A DNA stretch of 64,000 nt from the NCBI GenBank assembly GCA_963800415.1, contig CAWDBS010000061.1:1-64000 (forward strand). Reading direction: 5' to 3'. Position numbers and translations under genes: made by a program. The notes beneath the pieces were generated by a model. It did not search any database. It was given only the letters and a program-made list of their open reading frames with translations, and was not told where the DNA came from. This document shows, one piece after another, positions 1 to 8,700 of the stretch; position 1 is the first letter of the stretch; the number at the start of each line of letters is the position of its first letter. This DNA comes from Palsa-504 sp963800415 (GTDB lineage: Bacteria > Actinomycetota > Actinomycetes > Streptosporangiales > Streptosporangiaceae).

Positions 1-108
1 CCTCCAGGATCTCGGCCGCAGGACACCCGATCCGGCGCCATCATACGAGGTCATCTCGTTCGCCAGCGCGCACCAGGCGGCATAATCGCGGCGCGTGACG
101 AGGGCCAC
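1..108 (-). CDS. Possible 5' end of an unidentified gene running off the left edge
   Basis: On the minus strand a GTG at 108-106 opens a frame that stays open to the window edge. It reads VALVTRRDYAAWCALANEM and continues for about 36 codons, with G/C-rich third positions like the real genes nearby. There is no clear ribosome binding site and I recognise no family. It could be an N-terminus cut by the window or chance coding-like sequence. Confidence 0.25.
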   Translation of the reverse strand, partial: MALVTRRDYAAWCALANEMTSYDGAGSGVLRPRSWR

Positions 109-396
109 TCTAAGCAAACGATTGCGTATCCGGTCCCGGCGTCGGATCACCGGCCTGCAAGTCACCGAGCGATGACGCATCACCGCTGGTCACGTGGTGC
201 TGCCTGGACCGCAAGACCGTGCCAGAGCATGACAATTTCGTCATTCGCGACGCTAAGTGTTGCCTTGCGGCGCGTGTGACTGGAGTATCTACCCCGTAGG
301 TGCCGGCCTGTCCCTGTCCGCACGGCTGGATATTGCACGTGCATGATCGCGTACCACGCGTTCGTACCGCGGGTTTAGAAGCGAGGTGGTGATCCG
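109..396. other. Intergenic region upstream of the oxidase operon
   Basis: This 288-bp stretch has no convincing gene. It must carry the promoter of the oxidase operon, but no clear -35/-10 pair stands out. A GAGGTGG ribosome binding site lies at 382-388, eight bases before the first GTG of the operon. Confidence 0.5.
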
Positions 397-1125
397 GTGT
401 CCGTGGCAGCCCGGGCGGCGTCTCTGCTCGTTGCCTTCCTGGTAGTGGTAGGGCTGGGGATCTTCGTAGCCCTCTATTACATCGGCGGGCAGAGCTCCCT
501 GCCGACCGTCCACTATGCCGCCTCCGGTGGCCAGGTCAACGTGATGCTGCAGGAAGATCCGCAGAACAACTCCGCGAGCAAGCCCGACTGGGTGAGCTAC
601 TTCGTGCAGGACCCGGGGACCAGGCAGTGGATCCACACGACGTTGTTCTCCGTCCCGGCCAACACGAAGGTCAACATGACCATCTACGGCTACGACGGCT
701 GCACGCCGCTGCGGAACAACTTCTTCAGCGGGGTGCGGGGCGTCATCGGCAACACCGTGACCGTCCAGCAGTTCAGCAAGAACAACACCGCCCTGGGGTC
801 GCCGCAAACCGTGTCGCTCATCAACTCATGGGCGGATTGCAACGTGGGGCACACGTTCGCGATCCCGGCCATGAACCTGTACGTGCCGGTCGCCTCGCCC
901 AACGCGAATAACTCGGCGAACAACCTCTGCGGCACGTCGCCATGCACCCCCACTTCCGGCGGCGCGTACGCCAAGGAGACGTTCAGCTTCATGACCCCGG
1001 CTCATGCCGGCGTGTTCCGCTGGCAGTGCCTGGTGCCCTGCGGCGGTGGATTCATCGACGGTAACGGCGGTCCCATGCAGACCGTCGGCTACATGACGGG
1101 CAACATGGACGTGGTGAGCTCATGA
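397..1125 (+). CDS. Membrane-anchored cupredoxin-like protein, first gene of the oxidase operon
   Basis: A 242-residue protein with one N-terminal membrane segment (about residues 8-29) and an extracytoplasmic beta-rich domain. Candidate copper ligands are His152 (GHTFAIP), Cys211 and Cys215 (QCLVPCGGG) and Met227. The C-x3-C-G spacing resembles the CuA loop of oxidase subunit II, but the second His of a CuA site is not seen, so a mononuclear or modified site is more likely. The GTG start follows GAGGTGG at good spacing. The stop overlaps the start of the subunit II gene by 4 bp, so the two are translationally coupled and the protein probably donates electrons to, or is an extra subunit of, the downstream oxidase. 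Family assignment is by motif; function is inferred from context. Confidence 0.75.
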   Translation: MSVAARAASLLVAFLVVVGLGIFVALYYIGGQSSLPTVHYAASGGQVNVMLQEDPQNNSASKPDWVSYFVQDPGTRQWIHTTLFSVPANTKVNMTIYGYDGCTPLRNNFFSGVRGVIGNTVTVQQFSKNNTALGSPQTVSLINSWADCNVGHTFAIPAMNLYVPVASPNANNSANNLCGTSPCTPTSGGAYAKETFSFMTPAHAGVFRWQCLVPCGGGFIDGNGGPMQTVGYMTGNMDVVSS

Positions 1126-2087
1126 CAACGACGCCAACCGCGGAAGCCGAGCCGCGGCACGGCCTGCGGCTCTTCGTGATCTGGTTCGTCCTGTCGCTCG
1201 CCGCGACCCTGGTCATCTGGTTCGTCTGGTACCCGCACATGCCGCCGGGCGACATGTCCGACGCGGCCAGGCACCAGCAATTCGACATCACCGTGCTGGC
1301 GATCAGCGCCGCGCCGGTCGTCATCGCCGTCCTCCTCTATTTCATCTACGCGATCGTGGTCTGGCGGGCCCGGCCCGGCGACGACAGCGACGGCGAGCCG
1401 ATCTACGGCAACACCAAGGTCCAGACGACCTGGATCGTCGGCACGACGATGATCGTGCTGTGGTTGTTCGTCTTCGGCACCGTCGAGCTCGTCGTGCCGA
1501 ACGGCGCGGGCGCCGGCGAAGGTCCGTCGCCCATCTGGACGCCGGCCGGCCTGACGTCGGCAATCTGGACTCCCGGCGGCAACAAAGTTCTGCAGGTCCA
1601 GGTGATCGGCCAGCAATGGACCTTTACGTACCGGTACCCCCAGTTCGGCGGGATGGAAAGCACCGAGCTGATGCTGCCGGTGAATACCGAGGTGACATTC
1701 CACGTGACCTCGCTGGATGTGATCCACAGCTTCTGGGCCTACCAGCTTGGCGTGAAGGCCGACGCCAACCCGCAGGTGGATAACGTGGCGTTCGCCACGC
1801 CGAAGTCGCTCGGCAGCGTCACCGTCCGGTGCAACGAGCTGTGCGGCATCTGGCACGGCGCCATGTTCAACTACGGCCACGTGGTGAGCCAGTCCGCGTT
1901 CGCGTCCTGGGCGAGCGGCGTGCGAGCGAAGGAGCAGAGTATCGGGGTGCTCGCCGCGCTGCCGCCCTTTGCGCTCACCTACGATCCCACCGTGATCCCG
2001 CAGCTCGGCGCCAACCTGCCCAAGATAGACGGCATTACGGGTGCCGCAGGCTACTACTACCCGCCCGGGGACCCGGTGACGCCGTGA
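1122..2087 (+). CDS. ctaC: Heme-copper oxidase subunit II (CuA)
   Basis: Subunit II of a cytochrome c oxidase-type enzyme; it takes electrons through a binuclear CuA centre outside the membrane and passes them to subunit I. The 321-residue protein has two transmembrane helices (about 15-37 and 57-82) and a C-terminal cupredoxin domain. All CuA ligands are visible: His202 in the VIHSFWAY segment, then Cys237, Glu239, Cys241, His245 and Met248 in RCNELCGIWHGAM. There is no fused cytochrome c domain. It overlaps the cupredoxin gene by 4 bp and lies 66 bp before subunit I. An unusual Ala/Gly/Pro-rich insertion (about 127-150) precedes the CuA domain. Confidence 0.95.
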   Translation: MTTTPTAEAEPRHGLRLFVIWFVLSLAATLVIWFVWYPHMPPGDMSDAARHQQFDITVLAISAAPVVIAVLLYFIYAIVVWRARPGDDSDGEPIYGNTKVQTTWIVGTTMIVLWLFVFGTVELVVPNGAGAGEGPSPIWTPAGLTSAIWTPGGNKVLQVQVIGQQWTFTYRYPQFGGMESTELMLPVNTEVTFHVTSLDVIHSFWAYQLGVKADANPQVDNVAFATPKSLGSVTVRCNELCGIWHGAMFNYGHVVSQSAFASWASGVRAKEQSIGVLAALPPFALTYDPTVIPQLGANLPKIDGITGAAGYYYPPGDPVTP

Positions 2088-2153
2088 CGCGCTTCCCGCC
2101 GCGGCTAGCGGCGCAGGTAATGTCCGCCATGACCTCGGCGAAGGGGTGACGGG

Positions 2154-4127
2154 ATGGCCATCGAGACACATCCGGATCTAGCAGAGCCCGCGGGCAGTGG
2201 TCCCGAGGTCGGCGGGCCCGGCGGGGTCATGCGGCCATGGTGGCTGCGTCCGGGCGTGCATACCGGCGTGATCGCAGCCGCGGTCGGCTACCTCCTCGGC
2301 CACTGGCTCGGCAACTTCCTGTCCAGCGATTACGCCAGGAACGCGCTGTCCGACACCAACGACGTGCCGATCCTGCTCGGCTACACGTTCGCCGTCATCG
2401 GCTGGCTGGCCGGGCTCGGCGTGTTCAACGACCTGGGCCGGCTGATGCTCGGCAAGCCGCTGCTGGCCGAGATCCGGCGGGGCGGCGGCGAGGTCGGCCT
2501 GTCGAAGTACTTCAGGTACACCCTCGACCACAAGGTGGTCGGCATCCAGTACCTGTTCGGCATGATCGGCTACTTCCTGACCGGCGGCCTGTTCGCGATG
2601 GCGATCAGGAGCGAGCTGCTGTCGCCGTCGTACCATCTCCTCGGGCCGAATCAGTACCTGATGGTGGTCGGCGAGCACGGCACGATGATGATGATGATGA
2701 TGTCCTCGGTCATCCTCGGGCCGTTCGGCCAGTACTTCGGCCCGCTGCTGATCGGGTCGAAGCGGGTCGCGTTCCCGCGGCTCGAGGCGCTCGGCTTCTG
2801 GCTCACCCCGGCCGCCTACGTAATCCTGCTGTCCGCCATCTTGTTCGGCGGGTTCCCGACCGGCTGGACCGGCTACGAGCCGCTGGCCACCCAGGCTGGG
2901 CAGGGCATGGACGCGTATTACTTCGCGTTCGGCCTGATGGGCATCTCGATGATCCTGGCCGGCTTCAACATGATCGTCACCGTGATCAATTACCGGGCGC
3001 CCGGTATGCGGTGGAGCCGGCTTCCCATGTTCGTGTGGTCGATGTTCACGGTCTCGTTCCTCCAGGTCCTGGCGGTGCCGGTGCTCGTGGGCGCCTGCTA
3101 CATGGGTCTTATGGACCGCACCTTCGAGACCGCGTTCTTCACCAACCAGCTCGGCGGTTCCAGCTTCCTTTACCAGAACCTGTTCTGGTTCTTCGGCCAT
3201 CCGGAGGTGTACATCCTGGCGCTGCCCGGGTTCGGCGTCATCTCCGAGGTGGTCGCGGTGTTCTGCCGCAAGCCGCTATTCGGCTACCGGATCGCCGCCG
3301 CCGGGATGCTCGGCGTGGGTATTCTCAGCTTCTTCGTCTGGCAGCACCACCTGTTCATGAGCGGCATTAACTCGGACATGCGGCCGCTGTTCATGCTGAC
3401 CACCGAGCTCATCTCCATCCCGACCGGTTTCATCTACCTGGTCGGCATGGGGACGTTCTGGAAGGCGAAGATCCGGTTCTCCATCCCGATGCTGTTCGCG
3501 CTGGCCTTCTACTTCAACTTCCTGATCGGCGGCATCAGCGGCGTGTTCCTGTCGGACGTGCCCGCGGACACGACCGAGCACGGCTCCTTCTTCGTGATGG
3601 CGCACTTCCACTACACGATCATGGGCGGCCTGATCTTCGCGTTCATGTCCGGCATCTACTACTGGCTGCCGAAGATGACGGGCTACAAGCTGAACGAGAA
3701 GCTGGGCAAGCTCCACTTCTGGACCATGTTCATCTTCTTCAACACGACCTTCCTGCCGTTGTTCGCGCTCGGCCTGATGGGCATGCCGCGCCGCGTGTTC
3801 GAGTACGCGCGCAACCTGGAGACCCTCAACGACTGGGTGTCGATCTCCGCCTTCTGCCTGGGCGGCTCGATCCTCATCTTCCTGATCAACTTCGTCATGT
3901 CCATGCTCTTCTGGCGGGAACGCGAGGTCGGCAACCCGTGGCGGTCGCGCAGCCTGGAATGGCAGGTATCGACGCCGCCGCCGCCGGAGAACTTCAAGCA
4001 CGTGCCGGTGATCCTGTCCGGCCCGTACGACTACGGCGTTCCGAACGCGCTCCCGGTGGCCGACCTGAATCCGCCGCCTGGCGTCGTCGGCGCCGCGTAC
4101 GCGAGCGGAGTGGAGGCTAAACCATGA
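2154..4127 (+). CDS. ctaD: Heme-copper oxidase subunit I, divergent proton channels
   Basis: Catalytic subunit with the heme a/a3-CuB core. Low-spin and binuclear ligands are present: His175 (GEHGTM), His349 with Glu351 and Tyr353 (GHPEVY), His398-His399 (WQHHLF), His484 and His486 (AHFHY). An extra N-terminal region of about 120 residues holds two further membrane helices. Key channel residues are changed: the Asp of the usual G-A-R-D-x-A-F-P-R loop is Arg204, and the Lys of P-T-G-x-K is Ile427. A new Glu418 sits in helix VIII and Gln304 in an earlier helix. Six consecutive Met (177-183 region) come from an ATG run. The ATG start and 4-bp overlap with subunit III are clear. It may be an oxidase that pumps differently, or an NO-reductase-like member of the superfamily; the sequence alone does not decide. 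Confidence 0.93.
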   Translation: MAIETHPDLAEPAGSGPEVGGPGGVMRPWWLRPGVHTGVIAAAVGYLLGHWLGNFLSSDYARNALSDTNDVPILLGYTFAVIGWLAGLGVFNDLGRLMLGKPLLAEIRRGGGEVGLSKYFRYTLDHKVVGIQYLFGMIGYFLTGGLFAMAIRSELLSPSYHLLGPNQYLMVVGEHGTMMMMMMSSVILGPFGQYFGPLLIGSKRVAFPRLEALGFWLTPAAYVILLSAILFGGFPTGWTGYEPLATQAGQGMDAYYFAFGLMGISMILAGFNMIVTVINYRAPGMRWSRLPMFVWSMFTVSFLQVLAVPVLVGACYMGLMDRTFETAFFTNQLGGSSFLYQNLFWFFGHPEVYILALPGFGVISEVVAVFCRKPLFGYRIAAAGMLGVGILSFFVWQHHLFMSGINSDMRPLFMLTTELISIPTGFIYLVGMGTFWKAKIRFSIPMLFALAFYFNFLIGGISGVFLSDVPADTTEHGSFFVMAHFHYTIMGGLIFAFMSGIYYWLPKMTGYKLNEKLGKLHFWTMFIFFNTTFLPLFALGLMGMPRRVFEYARNLETLNDWVSISAFCLGGSILIFLINFVMSMLFWREREVGNPWRSRSLEWQVSTPPPPENFKHVPVILSGPYDYGVPNALPVADLNPPPGVVGAAYASGVEAKP

Positions 4128-4798
4128 CGGACATGACGGCATCGCCGACTCCATCGGCGCAGGAGGTCGCGCTCGCGGCCGAGGACGAGGGCTACTACCA
4201 CGAGTCCGCGCTCAACGCGACCTGGACCGGCTCGCGGCTGGCCATCGGCGGCCTGACCTTCCTGTTCGGCGCCTTCGCGTTCGCCTACTTCTACCTGCGC
4301 TCGCTCAATTCGAGCGGGCGGTGGCAGGGGTCGGGCTTCGTGCACCCGTCGCTGTGGATGGGCACCACGATCATGCTCCTGGCGGCGCTGAGCGCCGGCG
4401 TGCACTATTTCGCGCTGCAGCGGATCAAAGCCGGGCAGAAGACGACCTGGCAGGTCGGCGGGCTCATCGCGCTTGGCCTCGGCCTGGCGGCGGTCGCGCT
4501 GCAGGTCTACCAGCTGGCCAACCTGCCGTTCCCGCCGGGCAGTTCCGGGTACTCGAGCGTATTCGTCGGTTTCTACGCCATCTTCCTGGTCGTGCAGCTC
4601 TCGGTTCTCCTGTGGCTGGAGATGCTGCTCGCCAGGTCCAGGTATATCCCGGCCCTGTCGTTCGTCGAGCAGCCCCCCACGTACACTGACACCTACCTGG
4701 TGCAGCGGTTCCAGGCGTCGCTGAGCGCATTTTCCACGGTCTGGAGCTATCTGGCCGTCATAGCCGTGCTGTTCTGGCTGCTGTTCTACAGTCTTTGA
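4124..4798 (+). CDS. ctaE: Heme-copper oxidase subunit III-like protein
   Basis: A 224-residue membrane protein with five predicted helices starting near residues 38, 77, 107, 143 and 201, the size and helix spacing of a short five-helix subunit III. The segment beginning LTFLFGAFAFAYFYLRS matches the first subunit III helix pattern. Its ATG lies inside the end of the subunit I gene (ATGA overlap), so it is made together with it. It lacks the first two helices of seven-helix subunit III proteins, which is normal in many bacteria. Function as a structural subunit is inferred from family and position. Confidence 0.88.
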   Translation: MTDMTASPTPSAQEVALAAEDEGYYHESALNATWTGSRLAIGGLTFLFGAFAFAYFYLRSLNSSGRWQGSGFVHPSLWMGTTIMLLAALSAGVHYFALQRIKAGQKTTWQVGGLIALGLGLAAVALQVYQLANLPFPPGSSGYSSVFVGFYAIFLVVQLSVLLWLEMLLARSRYIPALSFVEQPPTYTDTYLVQRFQASLSAFSTVWSYLAVIAVLFWLLFYSL

Positions 4799-4830
4799 GC
4801 GCTGAAAGCCGAGGAGAAAGAGGGATCGGA

Positions 4831-5091
4831 GTGCACGGTCTGATCGCGGCGTCTGCCGACAGCAGCGCGTGGACCTACGGCGCGGCAATATTGTCGTTCG
4901 CGTTCCCGATGCTCTTGTTCGTGGTCGTGGCCGCCTGGCTGTACGTGACGTATACCAAGCCGGAGCTGGTGCCCGGTCACCGCAATCCCGCCATCGAGCG
5001 CCCGGTGATCTTCACCCCGGTCCCCGGGCCGCCGCCGGCCGCCGCCGGCGGCAGCGACGAGAACAAGGCGAAGCCTGAGGGCGGCGAGTGA
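4831..5091 (+). CDS. Small single-span membrane protein, possible oxidase accessory subunit
   Basis: About 86 residues with one transmembrane helix (ILSFAFPMLLFVVVAAWLYV) and a Pro/Ala-rich cytoplasmic tail. A GTG at 4831 follows the A/G-rich stretch GAGGAGAAAGAGGGA and is preferred. A TTG at 4795 overlapping the previous stop would add 12 residues. The position directly after subunit III suggests a small fourth subunit or assembly factor, but I see no homology to known subunit IV. Confidence 0.7.
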   Translation: MHGLIAASADSSAWTYGAAILSFAFPMLLFVVVAAWLYVTYTKPELVPGHRNPAIERPVIFTPVPGPPPAAAGGSDENKAKPEGGE

Positions 5092-5147
5092 CCTTTCCAG
5101 CGGCGGTCTCCGCGGATGCGGCAGGGACACTCGGCCACGGCCCTGTA

Positions 5148-5173
5148 CGCCGTCCGGCGGCCGCCGGACGGCG
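5148..5173. terminator. 26-bp perfect palindrome between the oxidase genes and ctaB
   Basis: The left half (5148-5160) and right half (5161-5173) are exact reverse complements with no spacer; each half contains CCGTCCGGCGG or its complement. As RNA it would form a very stable GC hairpin ending four bases before the ctaB GTG. It could end oxidase transcripts, protect the mRNA, or mask the ctaB start. There is no U tract. Confidence 0.55.
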
Positions 5174-5176
5174 AGT

Positions 5177-6079
5177 GTGGTGGTCCGCGCGCTGGTGGCG
5201 CTGACCAAGCCGCGCATCATCGAGCTGCTCCTGGTCACCACGGTCCCGGCCATGCTGCTCGCCCAGCGCGGCGTGCCGTCCATCCGGCTCGTCCTGGTCA
5301 CGCTGGTCGGCGGCACGCTGGCCGCGGGCAGCGCCAACACCATCAACTGCTACATCGACCGCGACATCAACGCGGTCATGAAGCGGACCTCGCGGCGCCC
5401 GCTGGTGGTCAACGGCCACGGCACCATCAAGCCGTGGGAGGCCCTGGCCTGGGGCATCGCGCTCGGCGCCGGAGCCACGCTGCTGCTCGGCCTGATGGCC
5501 AACTGGCTGTCGGCGGCGCTCGCCGACGCGGCCATCCTGTTCTACATCTTCGTCTACACGCTGCTGCTCAAGCGCCGCAGCCCGGCCAACATCGTGATCG
5601 GCGGCGCCGCGGGCTGCTTCCCCGTGCTGGTCGGCTGGGCCGCGGTGACCGGCACGGTGAGCCTGCCCGCCGTGGTGCTGTTCGCGGTCATCTTCCTCTG
5701 GACGCCGCCGCATTTCTGGGCGCTGGCGATGAAGTTCCGCAAGGACTACGCGGCGGCGAACGTGCCGATGCTGCCGGTGGTCGCGTCGCCCGCCGCGGTC
5801 GCGCGGAAGATCCTCTGGTACTCCTACGCCATGGTGGCGGCCACGCTGGCCCTGGTCCCCTACGCGGGCTGGATCTACGGTGTCTTCGCCGCCGCGCTCG
5901 GCGCCTGGTTCGTGGTCGAGGCGCATCAGCTGAACGCCCGGGTGGCCGCGGCCGACGCGGACGGGCAGGCGGGCTCCACCGCGGCGCCGATGCGCCTGTT
6001 CCACCTGTCGATCGCGTACCTGACGCTGCTGTTCGCGGCGGTCGCGGTCACCGCCCTGCTCCCGTGGGGACGCTGGTAG
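5177..6079 (+). CDS. ctaB: Protoheme IX farnesyltransferase (heme O synthase)
   Basis: Transfers a farnesyl group to heme B to give heme O, the precursor of heme A for the oxidase encoded just upstream. The 300-residue UbiA-fold protein has about eight or nine membrane helices. The first Asp-rich motif NCYIDRDINAVMKRT lies at residues 57-71, and the second conserved loop (YTLLLKRRSPANIVIGG) near 127-143. The GTG start has no separate Shine-Dalgarno, and the preceding bases are the right arm of a palindrome. No heme A synthase (ctaA) is seen nearby. Confidence 0.93.
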   Translation: MVVRALVALTKPRIIELLLVTTVPAMLLAQRGVPSIRLVLVTLVGGTLAAGSANTINCYIDRDINAVMKRTSRRPLVVNGHGTIKPWEALAWGIALGAGATLLLGLMANWLSAALADAAILFYIFVYTLLLKRRSPANIVIGGAAGCFPVLVGWAAVTGTVSLPAVVLFAVIFLWTPPHFWALAMKFRKDYAAANVPMLPVVASPAAVARKILWYSYAMVAATLALVPYAGWIYGVFAAALGAWFVVEAHQLNARVAAADADGQAGSTAAPMRLFHLSIAYLTLLFAAVAVTALLPWGRW

Positions 6080-6084
6080 GCCCT

Positions 6085-6142
6085 CGGGCGCGGCGCCCGG
6101 CCGGGACCTGTCGTGCCGCCGTCGGCGGTCCGCCACGACGCC
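6085..6142 (+). terminator. Paired GC hairpins after ctaB
   Basis: CGGGCG (6085-6090) and CGCCCG (6094-6099) form a short hairpin. It is followed by a second stem-loop with arms TCGTG and CACGA around 6112-6139 and then TCTTT. This is a plausible rho-independent-like end for ctaB transcripts. Confidence 0.4.
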
Positions 6143-6293
6143 GTCTTTGCCCCGGGATGTCAATTGTCCTCGCCCGGCTGTGTCAGGATATTTACCGGGG
6201 ATCTCGGGCAACCCGGCCGTGTAACCATTCCTTCATGTTGAGCCGGTAGACCGTCTGCGGGGACTTGAGCAGGTACATCGAGGAGGTAGGCGA

Positions 6294-7772
6294 GTGCTAC
6301 GACCGGCATCCCGTCGCGCTGGCCGGCGAAATGCCCCGGCGGACGGGTCAGAGTCGTACGGGCCAGGCCCGCGCGAGTCAGACCGGTACGAGTCCCCGCG
6401 GTACGAAGCCGGTCCCTACCGCCCGGAGCCCGATACCGCCGGCCGACGGGCGGCGGTCTACGACCCGGGCCGCCGTACGCTCCGGGCCAGGCTACGGACC
6501 CGAGCCGCCCTACGCTCCCGGGCCGGGCTACCGGCCTGAGCAGGACCAGCCGGATGAGGGCCCAGGATTCCCCGGCGGCGGCGACCCGTCCTGGCCGGGC
6601 GACGGGCCGGGCCACGGCGGGCGGAGCGGGGGCCGGCGCAGGCCGCGGCCGGATCCGCCGGTTCTTCCGCCTGCGCACGGTCCGGGTCATCCTGGTCCTC
6701 ATCGCCGTGTTCTGCTGCTGGGCTCGCCTTCTCCGTCGGGCAGGCGCTGACCGCGCCCGGCGGCGGCTCGGTCTCCTCCAAGCTGGCCGAATGGGCCAGG
6801 GACCACTACCTGGGCCCGGTGGTGACCTTCGGCGAGTGGATCTCGTACCAGCCGCCCAAGGTGGGCGGCAAGCCGGGCTTCTCCCTGGCCGCCCCGCCCG
6901 GCGCCACGGCCAGGAATTACAAGCGCACGCACGGATTCGTGCCGAACATTCCGGAGAAGCTGACCTCGCCGGCCCCCCAGCCGCTGCCGGGCGAGGGCGT
7001 CTGGCGCGTGCTTGAGACGGTCAACAAAGAGCCCGCCATCTTCGCCACCTTCCTGCGCCCGGACAAGGTGCACACCTCCTACGTGGCCGGGATCGTGTCG
7101 CTGGACCAGCGGCTGGTCAGCTTCCATTTGCATCCCGGGGCCGAGGACCCCGGCCCGGGCAACTGGAAGGCCGCGACGTGGATCCCGCCGGGCGCGCGCA
7201 ACGGCCTGCTGGCCGCGTTCAACGGCGGGTTCAAGCTGGACTCGGCGGGCGGCGGCTTCTACCTCAACGGCGCCAGCAAGGGGAACCTGGTCAACGGGGC
7301 CGCGTCGGTGGTCTACTACCGCAACGGCACGATCAAGATCGGCACCTGGGGCAGCGAAGTGCGGATGACGCCGAACGTCGTGGGTGTCCGCCAGAACCTC
7401 AGGCTCATCGTCGATCACGGGCAGGTCCCGGCCACGGTGAACCAGAACGTCCAGGCCAGCTGGGGCGCCACCCTCGGCGGCGGCTACTACGTCTGGCGTT
7501 CCGGGATCGGCATCACCAAGGGCGGCCGGATCATCTTCGTGTACGGCAACGGGCTTATCGTGCGGACGCTGGCCGACCTGCTCAAGCGAGCCGGCGCGGT
7601 CGAGGCCATGCAGCTGGACATCAACCCGGAGTGGATGTCCTTCGACTACTACAAGGCGAACGGCCATCCCGCGGACCCGACCCCGCGGGCCTTGCTGCCC
7701 GACCAGCAGGGCAGCGCATACCGGTACTACTCGGTCTACAGCCGCGATTTCACGGTAGTCTACGCACGGTGA
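6294..7772 (+). CDS. Exported phosphodiester-glycosidase (NAGPA-like) domain protein, frameshifted 5' part
   Basis: GTG at 6294 follows AGGAGGT (6281-6287). The first part is a Tyr/Pro/Gly-rich cytoplasmic tail, then one membrane helix (RTVRVILVLIAVFCC, about 6675-6716), then a long extracytoplasmic domain. The domain resembles the phosphodiester glycosidase family, with LLAAFNGGFKLD, GGGFYLNG and AMQLDINPEWM as typical core segments. These pieces lie in three frames, with switches near 6475, 6640 (a GGGGG run) and 6715. Only 6819-7772 is an uninterrupted frame. The protein quality on both sides argues for base-calling errors. The stop overlaps the next gene's GTG. It probably acts on a cell-surface sugar phosphodiester. 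Confidence 0.72.
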
Positions 7773-8694
7773 CCGCCCAGACGAGCGCCACCGAACCAAG
7801 GTGGCCGCGCGGCCCAGGCACGCCCGCCGCCCGCGCTGGGCGGTGGCGGTGCTGCGCACCGCCCGGCCGCGCCAGTGGCCGAAGAACCTGCTGGTCTTCG
7901 CCGCGCCGCTGGCCGCCCCGACGCTCGGGCGGCCGCGACTGGCCTGGTCTATGCCCTCGTGGCCGCGGCCGCCTTCGGCTTCGCCTCGGTCGCGGTGTAC
8001 TTCATCAACGACGTGGCCGACGCCGAGCGCGACCGCCGCCACCCGCGCAAGCGGTACCGGCCGGTGGCGGCCGGCGACCTGCCCAAGCGGCATGCGGTCG
8101 TGCTGGGCGTGGTGTGCGCCGCGGTCGGCCTGGCCGGCGGCGTGCTGATCTCCGCGCCGCTGCTCACCGCGTGTGTGGGCGGCTACCTGGTCCTGTCGTT
8201 CCTCTACTCCTGGGTGCTCAAGCACATCCCGGTGGTCGAGGTGCTCTTCGTGGCGTCCGGTTTCCTGCTGCGCGTGCTCGGCGGGGCCGCGGCCACGCAC
8301 GTGCCGCCGTCGGGCTGGTTCCTGCTGGTGTGCAGCCTGGGCGCGTTCGGCGTGGCCATCGCCAAGCGCTACACCGAGCTGACCAACCTCGGCGCCGAGG
8401 CCATCAAGCACCGGCCGGTCATGCGCTGGTACCGGCCGGCGGCGCTGCGGCTGAGCCAGATCGTGGTGGGCGCCCTGATGATCGCGGCGTACCTGGCGTG
8501 GGCGGCCGGGGAACACCCCGGCGCCAGGCCCTGGCACCTGGCCAGCGCGCTGCCGCTCGCCGCGGCCCTGGTCCGGTTCGGCTTCCTCACCGGCCGCCGG
8601 ACGTCCGCGCCGGTGGAGGACATGCTGACCAGGGACGTCCCGATGCTGGTCTGCGAAGCTGAGCTGGCTGGCGCTGTTCGTGGCGGGCCTGTAG
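7769..8694 (+). CDS. Decaprenyl-phosphate phosphoribosyltransferase-like UbiA protein, frameshifted
   Basis: UbiA-family membrane prenyltransferase resembling Rv3806c, which joins 5-phosphoribose 1-diphosphate to decaprenyl phosphate, the first committed step to the arabinose donor DPA. Evidence: RPRQWPKNLLVFAAPLAA at the start, then YFINDVADAERDRRHPRKRYRP as the Asp-rich motif, and TELTNLGAEA further on. The gene is split over frames: GTG at 7769 overlaps the previous stop (GTGA), and switches fall near 7799, 7935 and 8655. At 8655 removing one A gives the natural end CELSWLALFVAGL and a stop at 8694. The downstream dprE2 supports the pathway. Confidence 0.78.
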
Positions 8695-8700
8695 CGACAG

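Noticed and set aside
2682..2702. ATG run giving six Met in subunit I, considered as a slippage site or inserted repeat
   Set aside because: It lies in the low-spin heme helix where Met/Ile/Phe-rich sequence is normal and the frame continues correctly.
1089..4888. Long minus-strand open frames opposite the oxidase genes
   Set aside because: They are rich in Arg, Gln, Asp and His and mirror the intact plus-strand oxidase genes; such shadows are normal in very GC-rich DNA.
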